A stretch of 64,000 nt of DNA from Acanthococcus lagerstroemiae (lineage: Eukaryota > Arthropoda > Insecta > Hemiptera > Eriococcidae): assembly GCA_031841125.1 (NCBI GenBank), contig CM063106.1, positions 36,018,001-36,082,000 on the forward strand. The letters are read 5' to 3'. Below, in pieces: positions 22,313-33,306 of the stretch (position 1 is its first letter; each line of letters opens with the position of its first letter). Made by a program: the position numbers and the translations under genes. The notes beneath the pieces are model-generated. The model made no database searches. It had not been told where the DNA came from and saw only the letters and a list, made by a program, of their open reading frames with translations.

Positions 22313-22624
22313 CACGAAAACAGGTTCGAGATAAGCGAGTGTAAAGATGGGATGGTGGTAGAGGTGCGCACAGATGTACATAGCTTGTACACCTGTGGTG
22401 GTACGTTTACGCGTGTTATTCTTGTAGGCCCGTTTCACACAATGCCATGTGAATGGATGTTTTTATTTGACTTAATCTTTAAATGCAATTTGTGGAAAAA
22501 CTAATGAAGATAGAAAGCTGCGATATGTTTCATTCGAAAGAGCGTGATTTTTTCTATAAGAATTGTCAAGAAAGTGAAAAATGATTTTTGACACCAGAGG
22601 CACATTTTATGTTTCCGGCTCACA
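22313..22624. mobile_element. TA-inserting MITE, family M, copy 2 (left end missing)
   Basis: Homologous to the copy at 13610-13996 from its GAAAACAGGTT phrase onward, with the same internal palindrome (CACAGATGTACATAGC / TGTACACCTGTGG, slightly mutated) and the right TIR ending GCTCACA before TA (22625-22626). The first 30-40 bp, including the left terminus, are absent, so it is a truncated copy abutting the LINE fragment. Confidence 0.82.
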
Positions 22625-23174
22625 TACTTTAAAAATTCTACAAGGCCTGTGTTAATGGATGTGCCAGTATATAGGGTCAATAGGGTGTCCACTCGTAAGT
22701 AAAACAATTGAACGTAAGTAAATACGAGTAGCAAGTATCTGACTGAATCGGCAACCAAATATATGGATAGCATCATTTTTTGGGGCAAAGAAACCAAAAT
22801 TTTGAAAATTCTGTAAATATAGTGATATACACGTAACTACAAAAAATCGCAAAGAAACCTATTATGGAGGGGAAATGTATTATTAAGAGAAGTAATCTCT
22901 ATTATTGCACAACATGTTGTCTCACTGATCTCGTCTAACCTGGTTTAGTTTTTAAGATTTTTTGTATTTCAATATTTGTAATAAGAAGGAAATCTCGAAT
23001 TTTCTTCTTCTGTTCAGAAATTTTCTTTTCACTTTAATCTTTTTGTATTTTTTTGATTTCGAATTATATCTGTTCTGTAACTTTCTAAAAGATTTTTAAT
23101 CTGATAGCTTGTTGAACATTAGTCTTACGAAAGTGTTCGGCTCATACATTTGGTACTTTTTAAAGACTGAATAT
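22625..23174. other. no gene recognised
   Basis: AT-rich spacer between MITE copy 2 and the R1-like LINE. Short minus-strand frames (22501-22852) have no motifs. Confidence 0.5.
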
Positions 23175-23460
23175 AGAATATAGGATACTGGTGTGGTGAG
23201 ACGTATGGCGATGCACGCATGCTAAAGTGGCCCCTGTGACACTGCACCCCCGGCACCAGAAACTACCCTTTCGGGCATCGCATCAGTGCCGAGGGGAACG
23301 CTTTGGGGCCAAGCCCGAGCCCCCATTTCTCCTGGCCGGAACGGTGCGCGCGTCCTGCCAGGGCCACCACGGGGTTCCCTACTGACCGAGATCCGCACTC
23401 CCAGAGCGCTCGCCTGGAAATTTCAAGTCCCCCGCAGCCGGACGCGCTACCTCTTCCTCC

Positions 23461-23794
23461 TCACTCACTCGTCATGTGAGACTCGTCTGATTGAAGCTCC
23501 AGCCCTTGCACTGCGGGCGAGCTCTGCTCCAGCCCTGGTGCTGCGGGCGAGCTTCGCTGGATGGTATCCGCCGCCGCAGCAGCAGCAGCAAGTTCAGCTT
23601 CTCCTCCTCCTTGCGCCCTCTGTCTCGACCACTCGGCCTCCATCTTCCGTCGCATGATATGATGGCCGAAACGAAACCCGACACCCGGTTCCAACCGCTT
23701 CGGCTCCTCAACAGCTCCGGGACCAGGGTGTCCGGCGCAAGACGGTCGATCACGCCGTCTCCGGGATCGATCGTGACCGCCCGCGCCTCTCCTT
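23461..23794 (-). pseudogene. out-of-frame C-terminal tail of the R1-like LINE protein
   Basis: After the RT ORF stops at 23795, the neighbouring frame continues with VEGEARAVTIDPGDG, LAPDTLVPELLRSR and SGWNRVSGFVSAI, like the tail in the copy at 2525-3092. The break is explained by one missing G in a G run just after the FECDAW codons. A further 5-bp insertion near 23655-23660 (ATGATATG instead of ATG) shifts frame again before MRRKMEAEW. Both lesions are seen by comparison with the truncated copy. Confidence 0.75.
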
Positions 23795-25750
23795 CTACCA
23801 GGCGTCGCACTCGAACAGCGTATGCCACGGCGTGTCCTCCTCTCCGCTTGCACAATGGGTGCACTCGGCGCTCCCCGCCAAACCCATCCGGTGCAGGTAC
23901 GAGCCGAAACAACCGTGTCCGCTCAAGACCTGGTGGAAGTTCAGGCTTCCGTGCTTCCTACCTAACCACAGGTCGAGCTCACCGATCAGCTCCCGGGTCC
24001 ACTCGCCTTTCGAAGACTGGGCGAGCCTCTCCGTCCATCGCTGAAGCGTGGTCAGCTGAATGCCACGCTTCGCCCGGCTTGCCTCCAGCCGCGTCCTCGC
24101 CTTCTTCTGCGCCTTGTAGGACTGCGCCAGCTCGTCGACCTTCAACTCGATGGGTGGAAGGCGCGCCAGCACGCCTACCGCCTCCGTTGACACGGTGCGA
24201 TACGCGCTGACGCACCTTAGCGCGACTCTCCGCTGCACCTTCTCCAGCTCCACTCTCCGGTACGGGATCTGGATGGCGTCCGCGAATACCGGTGCGCCAT
24301 ACATCAGGACCGATAGCACGACGTTCGCGTACAACCTCCGCTTCTGCTCCCGCGGGCTGACCAGGTTCGCCATCAGTCGCGACAGCTGCCCGGCGACCCG
24401 GTCCGCCTTCTCCGCCGCTCTCTGGAAGTGCTCGCGGAACGACAGCTTCCCGTCGAACCACAGCCCCAGGTATTTCAGCGCTGGACATGGCGCGATCCTC
24501 TCGCCTTTCAGCACGAACGTTGGTTGGTCGTACTTGCGGCGCGTCGTGAACAGAACTGCCTCCGTCTTCTGCACCGCCAAGCACAATCCCGCCAACTCGA
24601 TCCATCCGGTCTGCAACTTCAACGCCCGGTTGACTTTGGTCGCGACCTCCACTGTTGTCGCAGCTTGGCACACCACCAGCGTGTCATCGGCATAACAGAT
24701 GAGTTTCACGCCTGGTGGGACTGCCAGCCGCAACAACCCGTTGAAGGCGACGTTCCACAAGATGGGTCCAAGGACCGACCCCTGAGGAACGCCGCACATC
24801 ATCGCCCTCGTGACTGGTCCTGTCGCCGACTCCATCTCGATCCGACGCCCGCAGAAATAGCTCCGGATAATCCGCACGAGGTAGCCCGGCACCCGCGCCT
24901 CCTCCAACGCCGACACCACACATGAGTACAGTATCGAGTTGAAGGCGTTGCGAATGTCGAGACTGACCGCCGCACAGAACTCTCCTCCGCGTATCGCCTT
25001 CAGCCTGAGTGCTGCATCCGCTGTCGAACGGCCGGTCCTGAAGCCGTACTGGTTGTTCGAGATCGTCCTCCGCCTCTCCAGGTGCGCCTCCAGCCTATCT
25101 ACGATCGTTCGCTCGGGCACCTTCCCCACGTTGTCGAGCAAGCAGATTGGCCGGTATGATGATGGCTGCCCGTCTGGCTTCCCTGGCTTCTTGATGAGGG
25201 CAAGCCGTGCCGCCTTCCATCGGTCCGGAAACGTCCCCTCCTGCAGCGCGCGGTTAAATACGTTGGTCAGGAGGGACGGCTCCACCCGATGCACGGACTC
25301 CCACACAACGTTCGGGATCATGTCAGGCCCTGGTGCCTTCCGCTTCTTCGTCCGGATCCGCTCGATGGCACTGTCCACTTCGCCGGTGCTCAGTGGACAG
25401 AACTCCTCCGTGGCCTCTCCAGACGACGATGCCGGTAGACGTGGTCTTCGTCGCTTCAGCAGGTCCCGCTTATAGGCCTCCCTGCCTTTGGGCGGGGGGA
25501 CTGGCCTGGTCGGGACGTTCGGCGCCGCCTTCTCCTGGGCTTTGGTGGTCCTCTTCCTGCGGGTCACCTCCGCCCACGTTGCCGCTTCCGCGCGCTCGGG
25601 TTCCGAAGCCGGTTCGCTCTGGAGGATCGCCTCCTCCCGCTGCTCGGCCTCCTGCAGCTGCCTCCTAAACTGCGCGATGCCCTCACTGACCGGGGTTAGT
25701 GGCCGCTTCTTCGCCGTCGTCGCCGGTGTTGTGGTTGGCTTCCCTGACAT
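23795..25750 (-). CDS. R1-like LINE reverse transcriptase ORF (651 codons), gag-like N-terminus, no endonuclease
   Basis: Residues 1-90 look gag-like: basic and proline-rich, with AATWAEVTRRK at 56-66. RT motifs follow: KAPGPD (138-143), SYRPICLL (198-205), QYGFRTGRST (234-243), SLDIRNAF with catalytic Asp (263-270), GVPQGSVLGP (320-329), YADD catalytic pair (353-356), and ALKYLGLWFD (424-433). A C-terminal CX2C-X9-H-X4-C zinc-like motif starts at C630. R1-clade ORF2 proteins normally have an apurinic-type endonuclease before the RT; here the gag-like part runs straight into the RT around residues 88-115, suggesting an in-frame deletion of about 1 kb or more. The C-terminus is cut by a frameshift. 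It would need an endonuclease in trans to retrotranspose. Confidence 0.82.
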   Translation of the reverse strand: MSGKPTTTPATTAKKRPLTPVSEGIAQFRRQLQEAEQREEAILQSEPASEPERAEAATWAEVTRRKRTTKAQEKAAPNVPTRPVPPPKGREAYKRDLLKRRRPRLPASSSGEATEEFCPLSTGEVDSAIERIRTKKRKAPGPDMIPNVVWESVHRVEPSLLTNVFNRALQEGTFPDRWKAARLALIKKPGKPDGQPSSYRPICLLDNVGKVPERTIVDRLEAHLERRRTISNNQYGFRTGRSTADAALRLKAIRGGEFCAAVSLDIRNAFNSILYSCVVSALEEARVPGYLVRIIRSYFCGRRIEMESATGPVTRAMMCGVPQGSVLGPILWNVAFNGLLRLAVPPGVKLICYADDTLVVCQAATTVEVATKVNRALKLQTGWIELAGLCLAVQKTEAVLFTTRRKYDQPTFVLKGERIAPCPALKYLGLWFDGKLSFREHFQRAAEKADRVAGQLSRLMANLVSPREQKRRLYANVVLSVLMYGAPVFADAIQIPYRRVELEKVQRRVALRCVSAYRTVSTEAVGVLARLPPIELKVDELAQSYKAQKKARTRLEASRAKRGIQLTTLQRWTERLAQSSKGEWTRELIGELDLWLGRKHGSLNFHQVLSGHGCFGSYLHRMGLAGSAECTHCASGEEDTPWHTLFECDAW

Positions 25751-25771
25751 ACGCTGCTGCTGCCCGTCTCA

Positions 25772-26161
25772 CTGCTGCTGCTCCTGCCACCGCTTTGGTT
25801 GCTGCAGTTGCTGCTGCTGCTTCCGACGCTGCTGCGGCTGCTGCTTCTGCTGCGTCTGCTGCGGCTGCTGTAACTGCTGTGGCTGTTGCGGCTGCTGCGA
25901 CTGCTGTGGCTGCTGGTCTCGCTGTGGCTGCTGCCCCTGCTGCTGCTGTCGTTCCAGCAGTTCTCGGATCCGCAGTACTTCCGCCTTCAGCGCCCCAATT
26001 TCCTTCTCGTGTCGCACGACCATCAGCTTCATCTTCTCTTCTAGCTCCGTGATTTTCAGGTCGCGCAACTCGATCTGGTCCTTGAGGCGCCGGTTCTCCT
26101 TCCGGAGCTTGCCGCCCGGTAACTTCGGTGACGTTGAAGAATTTTTCTTCGTCGCCGGGGA
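25772..26161 (-). pseudogene. R1-like LINE ORF1 (gag-like) N-terminal part: coiled coil and poly-Q
   Basis: Open frame from the 5' edge of the element: a basic start, GKLRKENRRLKDQI, then heptad-type leucines through ITELEEKMKLM and ALKAEVLRIRELLERQ, predicted coiled coil, then a Gln/Pro-rich tract of about 50 residues. It ends at TGA (25769-25771). The RT ORF's ATG is 18 nt further in the same frame, so a single stop separates the two. A C-to-T change in a CGA codon would explain it. The poly-Q tract is a CAG/CTG-rich repeat. The start codon is missing because of 5' truncation. Confidence 0.65.
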
Positions 26162-26176
26162 GAATATAGGATACTG

Positions 26177-27257
26177 AAGGAGATGAAAAAAAAAAAAAAA
26201 AAAAGCTTTATCATTTGTCGATATATCATAGAAAAAGAAAAGTACATTACACTGTTGAAAAAAACAAATGCCAAGTGCTTATCCACATAATCGCTCAAGA
26301 CGGGCGCCAGAGGCGTCTGTAAAAGAACTCATATAGGCAATTTTTTGGCGTAGGGCTACCAAATAACAACTTTTTGTTTTCAGTTGCAGTAAATGTACTG
26401 GTTAATTTGACCCTGCCTCATGGCAGTTTTTTGGCTGGATATGAAAAATTGCCTGAAATTTTTTTGGTGGAAAATTCACGGAGCTTCAATTTTTGCGTTT
26501 ATCATTTCACGTTCTCGACCATACTAGGTTTGTTATAAGTTAAATTCCGATTTTGACCTCCTCTTTTACCACAATTGCAAACCTAGAAGGGTCTGACAGG
26601 TGGGCATGAATCTTGAAATTGATCCTTATATCTTTCAGGACTAACATACAGAATTTCAGTTACGACAAAACGCACAATTCTTACGGAATTATAGCCATGC
26701 GAAAAACTCCAGGCCAATAATACTTGTTCAACTTTTGAAGACAAGTCAGTTCTGTTCATTTGAAAGAGAACATGTCGAACTAAGGCACTAGGAGACGAAA
26801 TCAAAACTCTAATAGCATTCGAAGTCAGCGACTCAGAAAACCCCCGTCTGTACTTTTTCTTCAGATGTTCCAGACAAGTTAATTTCAGATTAGAATGTTG
26901 AATTTGAAGCCTGAATGGAGGCCAGATCAATAACTTGATAAGATATTCGAAATATAAAATTCAAGAAATTCGCATCTCGATACTTTTTCTTTGATACCAT
27001 TTCAGTTTAAATTTCGAAGTGGGTGGTACGTCCGAGCTTCTTTTTTTTTAGTAAAACATTTTCTCATTCGAAGGTAAAGGAAGTCGAGCGCCACTTGCAG
27101 CTCTTTGTTCGTTTTCAGTTGAATCGAATTCGCGATCAAAATAAGCGGAGGAATTTTCAAACATTTCATTAATCCTGTTATATTATTTTGCATTGAGACA
27201 TGAAGTTTTTCCCTCTTTGGCATTAAAGTCTCCCATCACAATTTTGTAGTGTCCAGA
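26177..27257. other. no gene recognised
   Basis: AT-rich; poly(A) at about 26187-26204, just outside the LINE target duplication. A 115-codon minus-strand frame (26583-26930) and another at 27002-27223 have no recognisable domain or supporting context. Confidence 0.5.
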
Positions 27258-27267
27258 GGCGGCTGGT

Positions 27268-29181
27268 GTGACTAATAAAAACGGGTCTAAATTAATCGAA
27301 TTTTCGAATAAAAATGATCTTAAAATTGCAAATACTTTTTATAATAAAAAACCCCAAGGAAGGTGGACCTGGAAGTCGCCAGATAACAAAACAACAAACG
27401 AAATTGACCACTTGCTAACTAGCAATCTAAGCATGATAAATAATATAAAAATAATTCGTAGATTTGCTTTCTCCTCGGATCACAGACCTGGTTTATGTAC
27501 TGTTGTAATAAAAAATGAGCTCTCAAAAAATCCCCGAAACAAGGGTAAGTCTTATTTCAATAAAATAATCCCGGTTTCCTCCAAAGGCGATGCTGAACAA
27601 GTTCTATTAGACTATATTGGCCAGGTCGATTGGAATAATTTGAATAAAGATAACTTTCAGAAAAACTATGATTGGCTGATTTCGTCTTTGGAAAATGTAA
27701 TGAACGAATTTGGCATAAATAAAAGTGATATTAGAACGAAACACAAACTTAGCTCAAAAACCAAAAATCTTATAGCCAAGAGATCAGCAATCAAACAAAA
27801 AATTAACCTGACTAGAAATGAACAGATTGAATTAATAGAAATTAAAAAACTGATCAAAAAAGAAATCAGAAATGATATTCAAAAATTTGACCAAGATTTA
27901 ATCAAAGAAATCATAGAATCGACCTGGTCAACTAGACAGACTAGGAAAGCACTAGCCAAAGGCAAATGGCTTTTTCCTAAAGTTAAAAATGAGAGAGGCG
28001 AACTAGTTTATGATAGAAATACAATTGCTAGAACGGCAACAAAATTTTATAAAAAATTGTATGATGACAACAGAGTTGAGGAGGAGGAAAGTGAGGCTGG
28101 TCACTGCGGAGACTCAGTCGTCAGTCCAAAAATTCAGGGGAGGGATGTCGACGGAGCAATTACCTCTTTAAAATCCAATTATGCACCAGAGCCGGATAAA
28201 TTAGAAAATTCAACACTAAAAACATTCAAAAAAGCTCTCATTTTTCCACTAACGTCAATATTTAACTGCACTCTCTCGCTGGGTCTTGCGCCAGAGCAAT
28301 GGCATCTCTCTGAAATTATACTCCTTCATAAAAAAGGTGACAGGTCAGATATTAACAATTATCGGCCCATAAGCCTCTCGTCCAATATTTGCAAACTTTT
28401 TATGAAAATTCTCAAAAATAAAATTTATCAGATTCTAGATTCACAGCAACCGGCCGAACAGGCTGGTTTTAGGAAAAATTGCAGCACCATTGACCATATT
28501 CATACACTAAGTCAACTTTTTGAAAAAGCTAGGGAATTCCAACAAAAAGTAGTAATTATGTTTGTGGATTTTAATAAAGCATTCGATTCGTTATTTCACG
28601 ATAAAATTTGGCTATCTCTGAATAACCAAGGGGTTCCTCATAATATCATTCAAGTCCTGAAAAAACTCTACTCCAAATCAGAAGCAATAATTGGGTTGGA
28701 AGGTAACACAGAAAAATTCAAAATCAGGAGGGGGGTTAAACAGGGCGATCCGCTATCACCCACTATATTTAATGCAGTGCTCGAAGAAGTCTTTAGAAAA
28801 TTTGACTGGGAAGGGATGGGTATCAACATGGGGAAAATCCACTTCTTTGGAAAAATTAAATACTTGAACAATCTGCGCTTTGCTGATGACATAGTGCTGA
28901 TTGGTAAAAATAACGAAGAACTAAAAGCTATGGCAACTGACCTAGCGAGAGAGAGCAAAAAGTGGGGTCTTTCAATAAACTTTGGTAAAACAAAAATCAT
29001 GACAAATATCAACAATTTCGAGGAAATCAAAATTGAAAACAATATCATTGAAATTACTGAAGAATACACATATTTAGGCCAGAATATGACACTTGAAAAT
29101 CGTACTAAAAATGAGATTAAAGTGAGGAAAGCTAAGGCTTTGGAGAGCCTTTTGGGCCCAAAAAGCCATTCTCAAAGGTAA
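27268..29181 (+). pseudogene. endonuclease/reverse transcriptase ORF of RTE-like LINE
   Basis: 637 codons. Endonuclease end: GRWTWKSPDN (31-40), EIDHLL (45-50) and SSDHRPG (69-75), the last holding the Asp-His of the active site. RT: APEPDKL (306-312, where APGPD is usual), NNYRPISL (363-370), QAGFRKNCST (398-407), FVDFNKAFDS with Asp (432-441), GVKQGDPLSP (489-498), LRFADDIVLI (536-545, catalytic FADD) and YTYLGQ (600-605). The first codon is a GTG inside the endonuclease, not a true start. The ORF ends in LLGPKSHSQR because of a 1-nt shift near 29145; the alternative frame reads FWAQKAILKGNLK and continues into the next entry. Likely inactive. Confidence 0.85.
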
Positions 29182-29638
29182 TCTGAAACTAAAATCTAAA
29201 ATTAAGATTTTGGAAAGTACTATTTATCCGGTCCTAACCTATGGGGCGCACACTTGGGCGTGCACAAAAAAGCAAATACAAAAAATAGGAATAACGCAAC
29301 ACGCAATGTTAAGGAATATTTTGGGTATTAAAATTCAAGACAAAATCAATATTTCAGGTATTTTTACTAAAACAAATGCAAAAAGTGTAGTTAAAAAAAT
29401 ACAAAATTAAAAACTTAAATATGCAGGGCATGTGGCAAGGCAACCTGAGGACGTATGGAGTAAGATCTCCACGTTTTGGCATCCTAGAAGAGGGAAGCGC
29501 AAAGTGGGCAGACCTCGACTGAGATGGGCTGACGGAGTAGTCGCAGTGGCCGGGCCAAGCTGGCCTCAAAAAGCCAAAAACAGAAAACTTTGGATTGGCT
29601 TGATCGAAGCTCATACACAGAAATGTGTTACTGGGTGA
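29182..29638 (+). pseudogene. C-terminal region of the same RTE-like LINE
   Basis: Continuation in a shifted frame: ILESTIYPVLTYGAHTWACT, then NILGIKIQDKINISG, an in-frame TAA at 29408-29410, then KLKYAGHVARQPEDVW, GKRKVGRPRLRWADG and KLWIGLIEAHTQ before the stop at 29638. The AGHVAR and GRPRLRW motifs match the ends of the other RTE-like copies. A single nonsense codon separates two otherwise open pieces in one frame. Confidence 0.82.
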
Positions 29639-29757
29639 GGGACAAGTGGATCTCCACTTACCTAAATATTAAATGGTATGTTATAGTAATAGTTAAGATT
29701 CGTTGTCCAACCGAGTACAAGAGCAATAAATAAAAATAAAATTAAAAATAAAATTAT

Positions 29758-31564
29758 TCTGCATCCTCTAACATTTTATTTTTCGTGTCTGTAAATAAGT
29801 CAACACGTGGACAAATAGAGCGTTCATTCTTTGGCCTTGCCTCCAATTAAACAATATTATGAACATTAGCAGAAATATAATGGAACTATAACTATATAAC
29901 GTGTCAGCTACAGAACCCATTTCACTGAAACATGGCACACATTCGAATTTCTAGTTTTTCCTTTCTCGACATTCTCGTAATTCCTCGAATGACCCGGGTT
30001 GATGTTAATATTTACTATAATCCATGCCTCGTTCGTACGAAAACGTCATCAAACGTTAATAACAGCAGTAGCTATTGGGAAAACAAGATGTGTAAGAGGT
30101 TTTGTACAATTTGAAAACCTCATCTGTACCTTCTGTTTATTTTTTCCTCGTTGTCCACGCTGTTCGATTAATTAAAGCAGCTCAGTGCAATATAAAATGT
30201 TGAGTACGGGATTTTTTTTTTAAACGTATCTACTTTCTATTACTTGTTTAGTTTCGGTCAATGGACCGGCTAAAGTATCTTCGAATCAAATGCCTGTTGG
30301 TCCTTTATTTACCTTGTTGCAAAGGTGAACCAGTGGGGTTCTCGGCTTTTTCGATTTTATGTCTTTGTGTTAATTTGTTTAGAATCCGCTCTTGTCTTAT
30401 ATGAAACTGCTCACAACTATGGGCGTCGCTGAAAGGAAAGAGGTAGACTGGTAATACTTACCCCCTCCCTCCTCCATCCAAATTCAAAGGCCAATAATTA
30501 TATTTATACTTATAAAAAATTTGTAAACGAATTAGTGTCATGTAATACCGCAATTCGTAGTACCGTACCATACACTTAACTCGCAATACACATACACAGG
30601 GTATGAAAATAAATGATCTTCCCTCCACCCCCCCCCCCTTATGCTATGCATGCGCTAAAATAATAAACTAAAGCTAAATATACTTCTTCGTCTATAATAC
30701 TACATTCTCATGGGGAAAAAAACTAATTTTATTGCATAAAGTAGATGAACCCAATAAGGCCCGTATCCCCAATACAAGGCCTAATGTACCGATCTTGACT
30801 ACTATGCTTTAGACTGTTGTTCCTTCATGATATGGCAAAACTGTCTAATATGATCAGTTCCTAAATCAGCGACATGCGATGGTCATGATGCATATTTATA
30901 AATCCTATCAATTTGGACTTGATAGTCACACAAGGCTGTCTAGTAAACCATAGCAAACTCGCATTTCTTGATCTTCCTACACAATTGATATCATCACGCG
31001 ATCTGCCATGCTCAGAAACCTGTAATTCCCCCCAAAACCCTGATCTGGCCATTCTGGACTTGACTGGCTTTAGTTCTCATGGATTTAAATATTAAGTAGG
31101 CCTCATTATTCCACAAACGTCAAAAATTCATCAACGGTCGATTCTATGAAGAAAATTACTGCTTTTGTAGCTCTCGAAATAAAATGCTACTTGTCATCAA
31201 AACTTGATATTAGGGGTTACGATTCGCTAGATAGAATCTTTTTAAATAAAATCGACTGCACGTCTTTTCAGTACACTTGGTTCCAGGTCTAGTGCGGGTC
31301 GATTGGGCTCATTTTCGAACTCGAACCATATTAGGGTTCTGGAAGTTTGTCATAAAAATTTCAGTTCGCTAGGTCAAGTACAGACGATTAGAGCGTCAAA
31401 CACCGCCATTTGCTCACAAAACACATTTTTACCCCTACTCCTCTCCGATTGTCGGCTTAAGTGAATCTAAAAACTCGATTTTTGTTTCATTTTACAGTGC
31501 ATCAAAATTTCAGCTTCCCAGCTCAATTATACAACTTTGGCTATCTTCAGGCATAACTCAGATC
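29758..31564. other. no gene recognised
   Basis: AT-rich spacer. C-rich run near 30629-30638. The block 31110-31560 has a repeat-like texture, but I found no termini. No coding evidence. Confidence 0.5.
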
Positions 31565-32880
31565 AGATTTATTTATTGACATCCTTGAGTGGACAGTTTC
31601 TTTCCATAATGATAATTGTATGATATTTAGTTGAGCCACCGTCTACTCCGCCCACCTACGGGCATGAGAATCGGCCACCTTTTCCCCCGTGATTCTATCC
31701 AGGGTATTACTAGGCCAGTGAGAATCCACATTATTTCAACTCATCTAATTGCCGGTCTACTTTTTTTCCTCTTTTTGTCGAGTGAGATTCAGGCTGTTGC
31801 TACTTGGTTCCATTTGTTTGGGTCCCTCCTCGCCATATGTCCCGCATAATTGAACTCGGCTTTTTGATGGTATAACCTATACTATGAAAGTTGGTTTTAC
31901 TTTTTATTTCTCTCAAGCTGACCCTGTCCTTCCGCCTGATGTTCAGAATAATACTTAAAATAGCGTGTTGAGTTTTCTTCAGCTGCAGCATTTATTTCTT
32001 AGTAAGTGACCACGTCTGGCAGTCAAAGCAGAGTACCGAAGTTATACACATTTCTAAGACTTTCATTTTTATTTTCTAGTGGATTTTACGTTTTAAAATG
32101 TGTTTTAGTTCTGAAAAAGCTCTCCATGCACTTGCAGGGTATTTACCGGTCATCTAAGTCGACTAAAGGCATCTTTTTTTCGCTGTTAGTTACATAAAAA
32201 AATGTTATTCTATTACATAGTTGGAAAAACTGCCAAAACAGCATAAATTTATTGTACAGATATCAGCTAATGTGTAAATAGTGAGGTAGTAAGAATGAAA
32301 TAGAAATAAAGAACAGGAGTGATGTGGTAAAAGCAACATGAAGAATTGAAACAGAAAAGAGTAAGTGATCGGAGCGAGCAAAAAGTTTTTTGGGGCTACT
32401 AAATAACTGGATAAAGGTCATCCGAAGTCATCTTTATTTACTTTATAATTCCAGTAAACGCCCTAACTTGCTACTCTTGCTCCGAATTCTTTGAATGACC
32501 CTTGTTCAAACAAGATTCTCTGGTTTACGTATTTGTATTCTCTGACCCTCTTAGTTTCCATGCCATCAACCTTGATACTTGTAGGTTCTACATCTTTCTC
32601 ATTTGTCCTTAGTTTTGTTTTAGACGCATTCATGCTTAAACCAACTCTGGCACCTGCAGCCTCAGTTCATTTCCCATTGACCAGATTTGTAAGATTATCA
32701 CTTATTAATGTGATACCGCCGGCAAAACGTAGACTATTAAGGAGTTTCCCCTTGATTTCAGGCCCCAACCTCTTCCAGTCAAATGTTTTGAAATTTCCTC
32801 AATAATGCTGTTGAGGATGTTGGGGAGAGTGGGTTTCCCTGCTTTTTTAATACCTCTAGAGATACTAAGTGTGTCCTATT
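31565..32880 (-). mobile_element. RTE-like LINE relic, heavily decayed
   Basis: Minus strand. From high to low coordinates: an RT piece with GNPLSPT near 32845, a stretch corresponding to the NLRFAG box near 32720 with many stops, then QLKKTQHAILSIILNIRR and RVSLREIKSKTNFHSIGYT at 31991-31870, then a KRKKSRPAIR-like basic part near 31770 and an AATAAATAAATC tail near 31567. It abuts MITE family M copy 3 on its 5' side. Confidence 0.7.
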
Positions 32881-32917
32881 TTTTATTTATTCTCCCACAC
32901 ACCTTACATTTAGCATA

Positions 32918-33306
32918 TGTAACCTGGAATCATGAAATGTGCCTCTTGCGCGAAAACAGGTTTTCGAGATATACACGAGTGTACAGAAAGAATGGTGGTA
33001 GTGATGCGCACAGGTGTACATAGCGTGTACATCTGTGGTGGTGCGTTTACGCGTTGCTAAGACAACCGCGTCTCGTACTCTTGTTCTCTGCCATTCCCAT
33101 AGGCCTGTTTCATACAACGCCATGTAAACGGATGTTTTTAAACTTTTGACGTAATTTTTACATGCAATTTGTAGTAAAAAACTAATGAAGATAGGAAGCT
33201 GCGATTTGTTTCATTCAAAAGAGCGTGATTTTTTCTATGAGAATTGTCAAGAAAGTGAAAAATGATTTTTTGACACCAGAGGCACATTTTATGATTCCAG
33301 CTCACA
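32918..33306. mobile_element. TA-inserting MITE, family M, copy 3
   Basis: 389 bp, TA on both sides (32916-32917, 33307-33308). Ends TGTAACCTGGAATCATGAAA and the complement of TGTGAGCTGGAATCATAAAA. Contains the palindrome CACAGGTGTACA-TAGCG-TGTACATCTGTG with one change in the left arm. Closely similar to the copies at 13610 and 43785. Confidence 0.88.

Larger units (their letters stand above)
23190..26161 (-). mobile_element. R1-like LINE, 2,972 bp, with target-site duplication
   Basis: Minus-strand non-LTR retrotransposon, GC-rich against an AT-rich background. Flanked by a perfect 15-bp direct repeat AGAATATAGGATACT (23175-23189 and 26162-26176). Its parts in transcript order: an open gag-like region with coiled coil and poly-Q (26161-25772), a stop, an RT ORF (25750-23795), a frameshifted tail (23794-23461) and a 3' UTR of about 270 bp ending CCACACC without poly(A). 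It is 5'-truncated, as no start codon precedes the gag-like frame. Related 3' ends lie at 2525-3092 and 40525-40614. RT motifs fit the R1 clade, whose founding members insert in rDNA; this target is not rDNA. Confidence 0.88.
27258..29757 (+). mobile_element. RTE-like LINE, 5'-truncated, the best preserved of its type here
   Basis: About 2.5 kb on the plus strand: end of an apurinic-type endonuclease, full RT, C-terminal region and an A-rich tail (AATAAATAAAAATAAAATTA near 29728-29750). Only one frameshift and one in-frame stop interrupt it. Homology begins at about 27258, in the position corresponding to a 'GVxNxNG' part of the endonuclease, so the 5' end is lost. The tail has the AATAAA-rich form of the copies at 7209, 17290, 31565 and 39830. 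No target duplication was recognised. Confidence 0.88.

Noticed and set aside
23491..25475. several plus-strand ORFs of 165-239 codons
   Set aside because: They lie opposite the GC-rich minus-strand RT frame, where stops are rare on both strands.
25488..26177. plus-strand cysteine/serine-rich ORF of 229 codons
   Set aside because: Shadow of the poly-Q coding strand of the LINE gag-like region (CTG repeats read as Cys/Leu/Ala); no domain.
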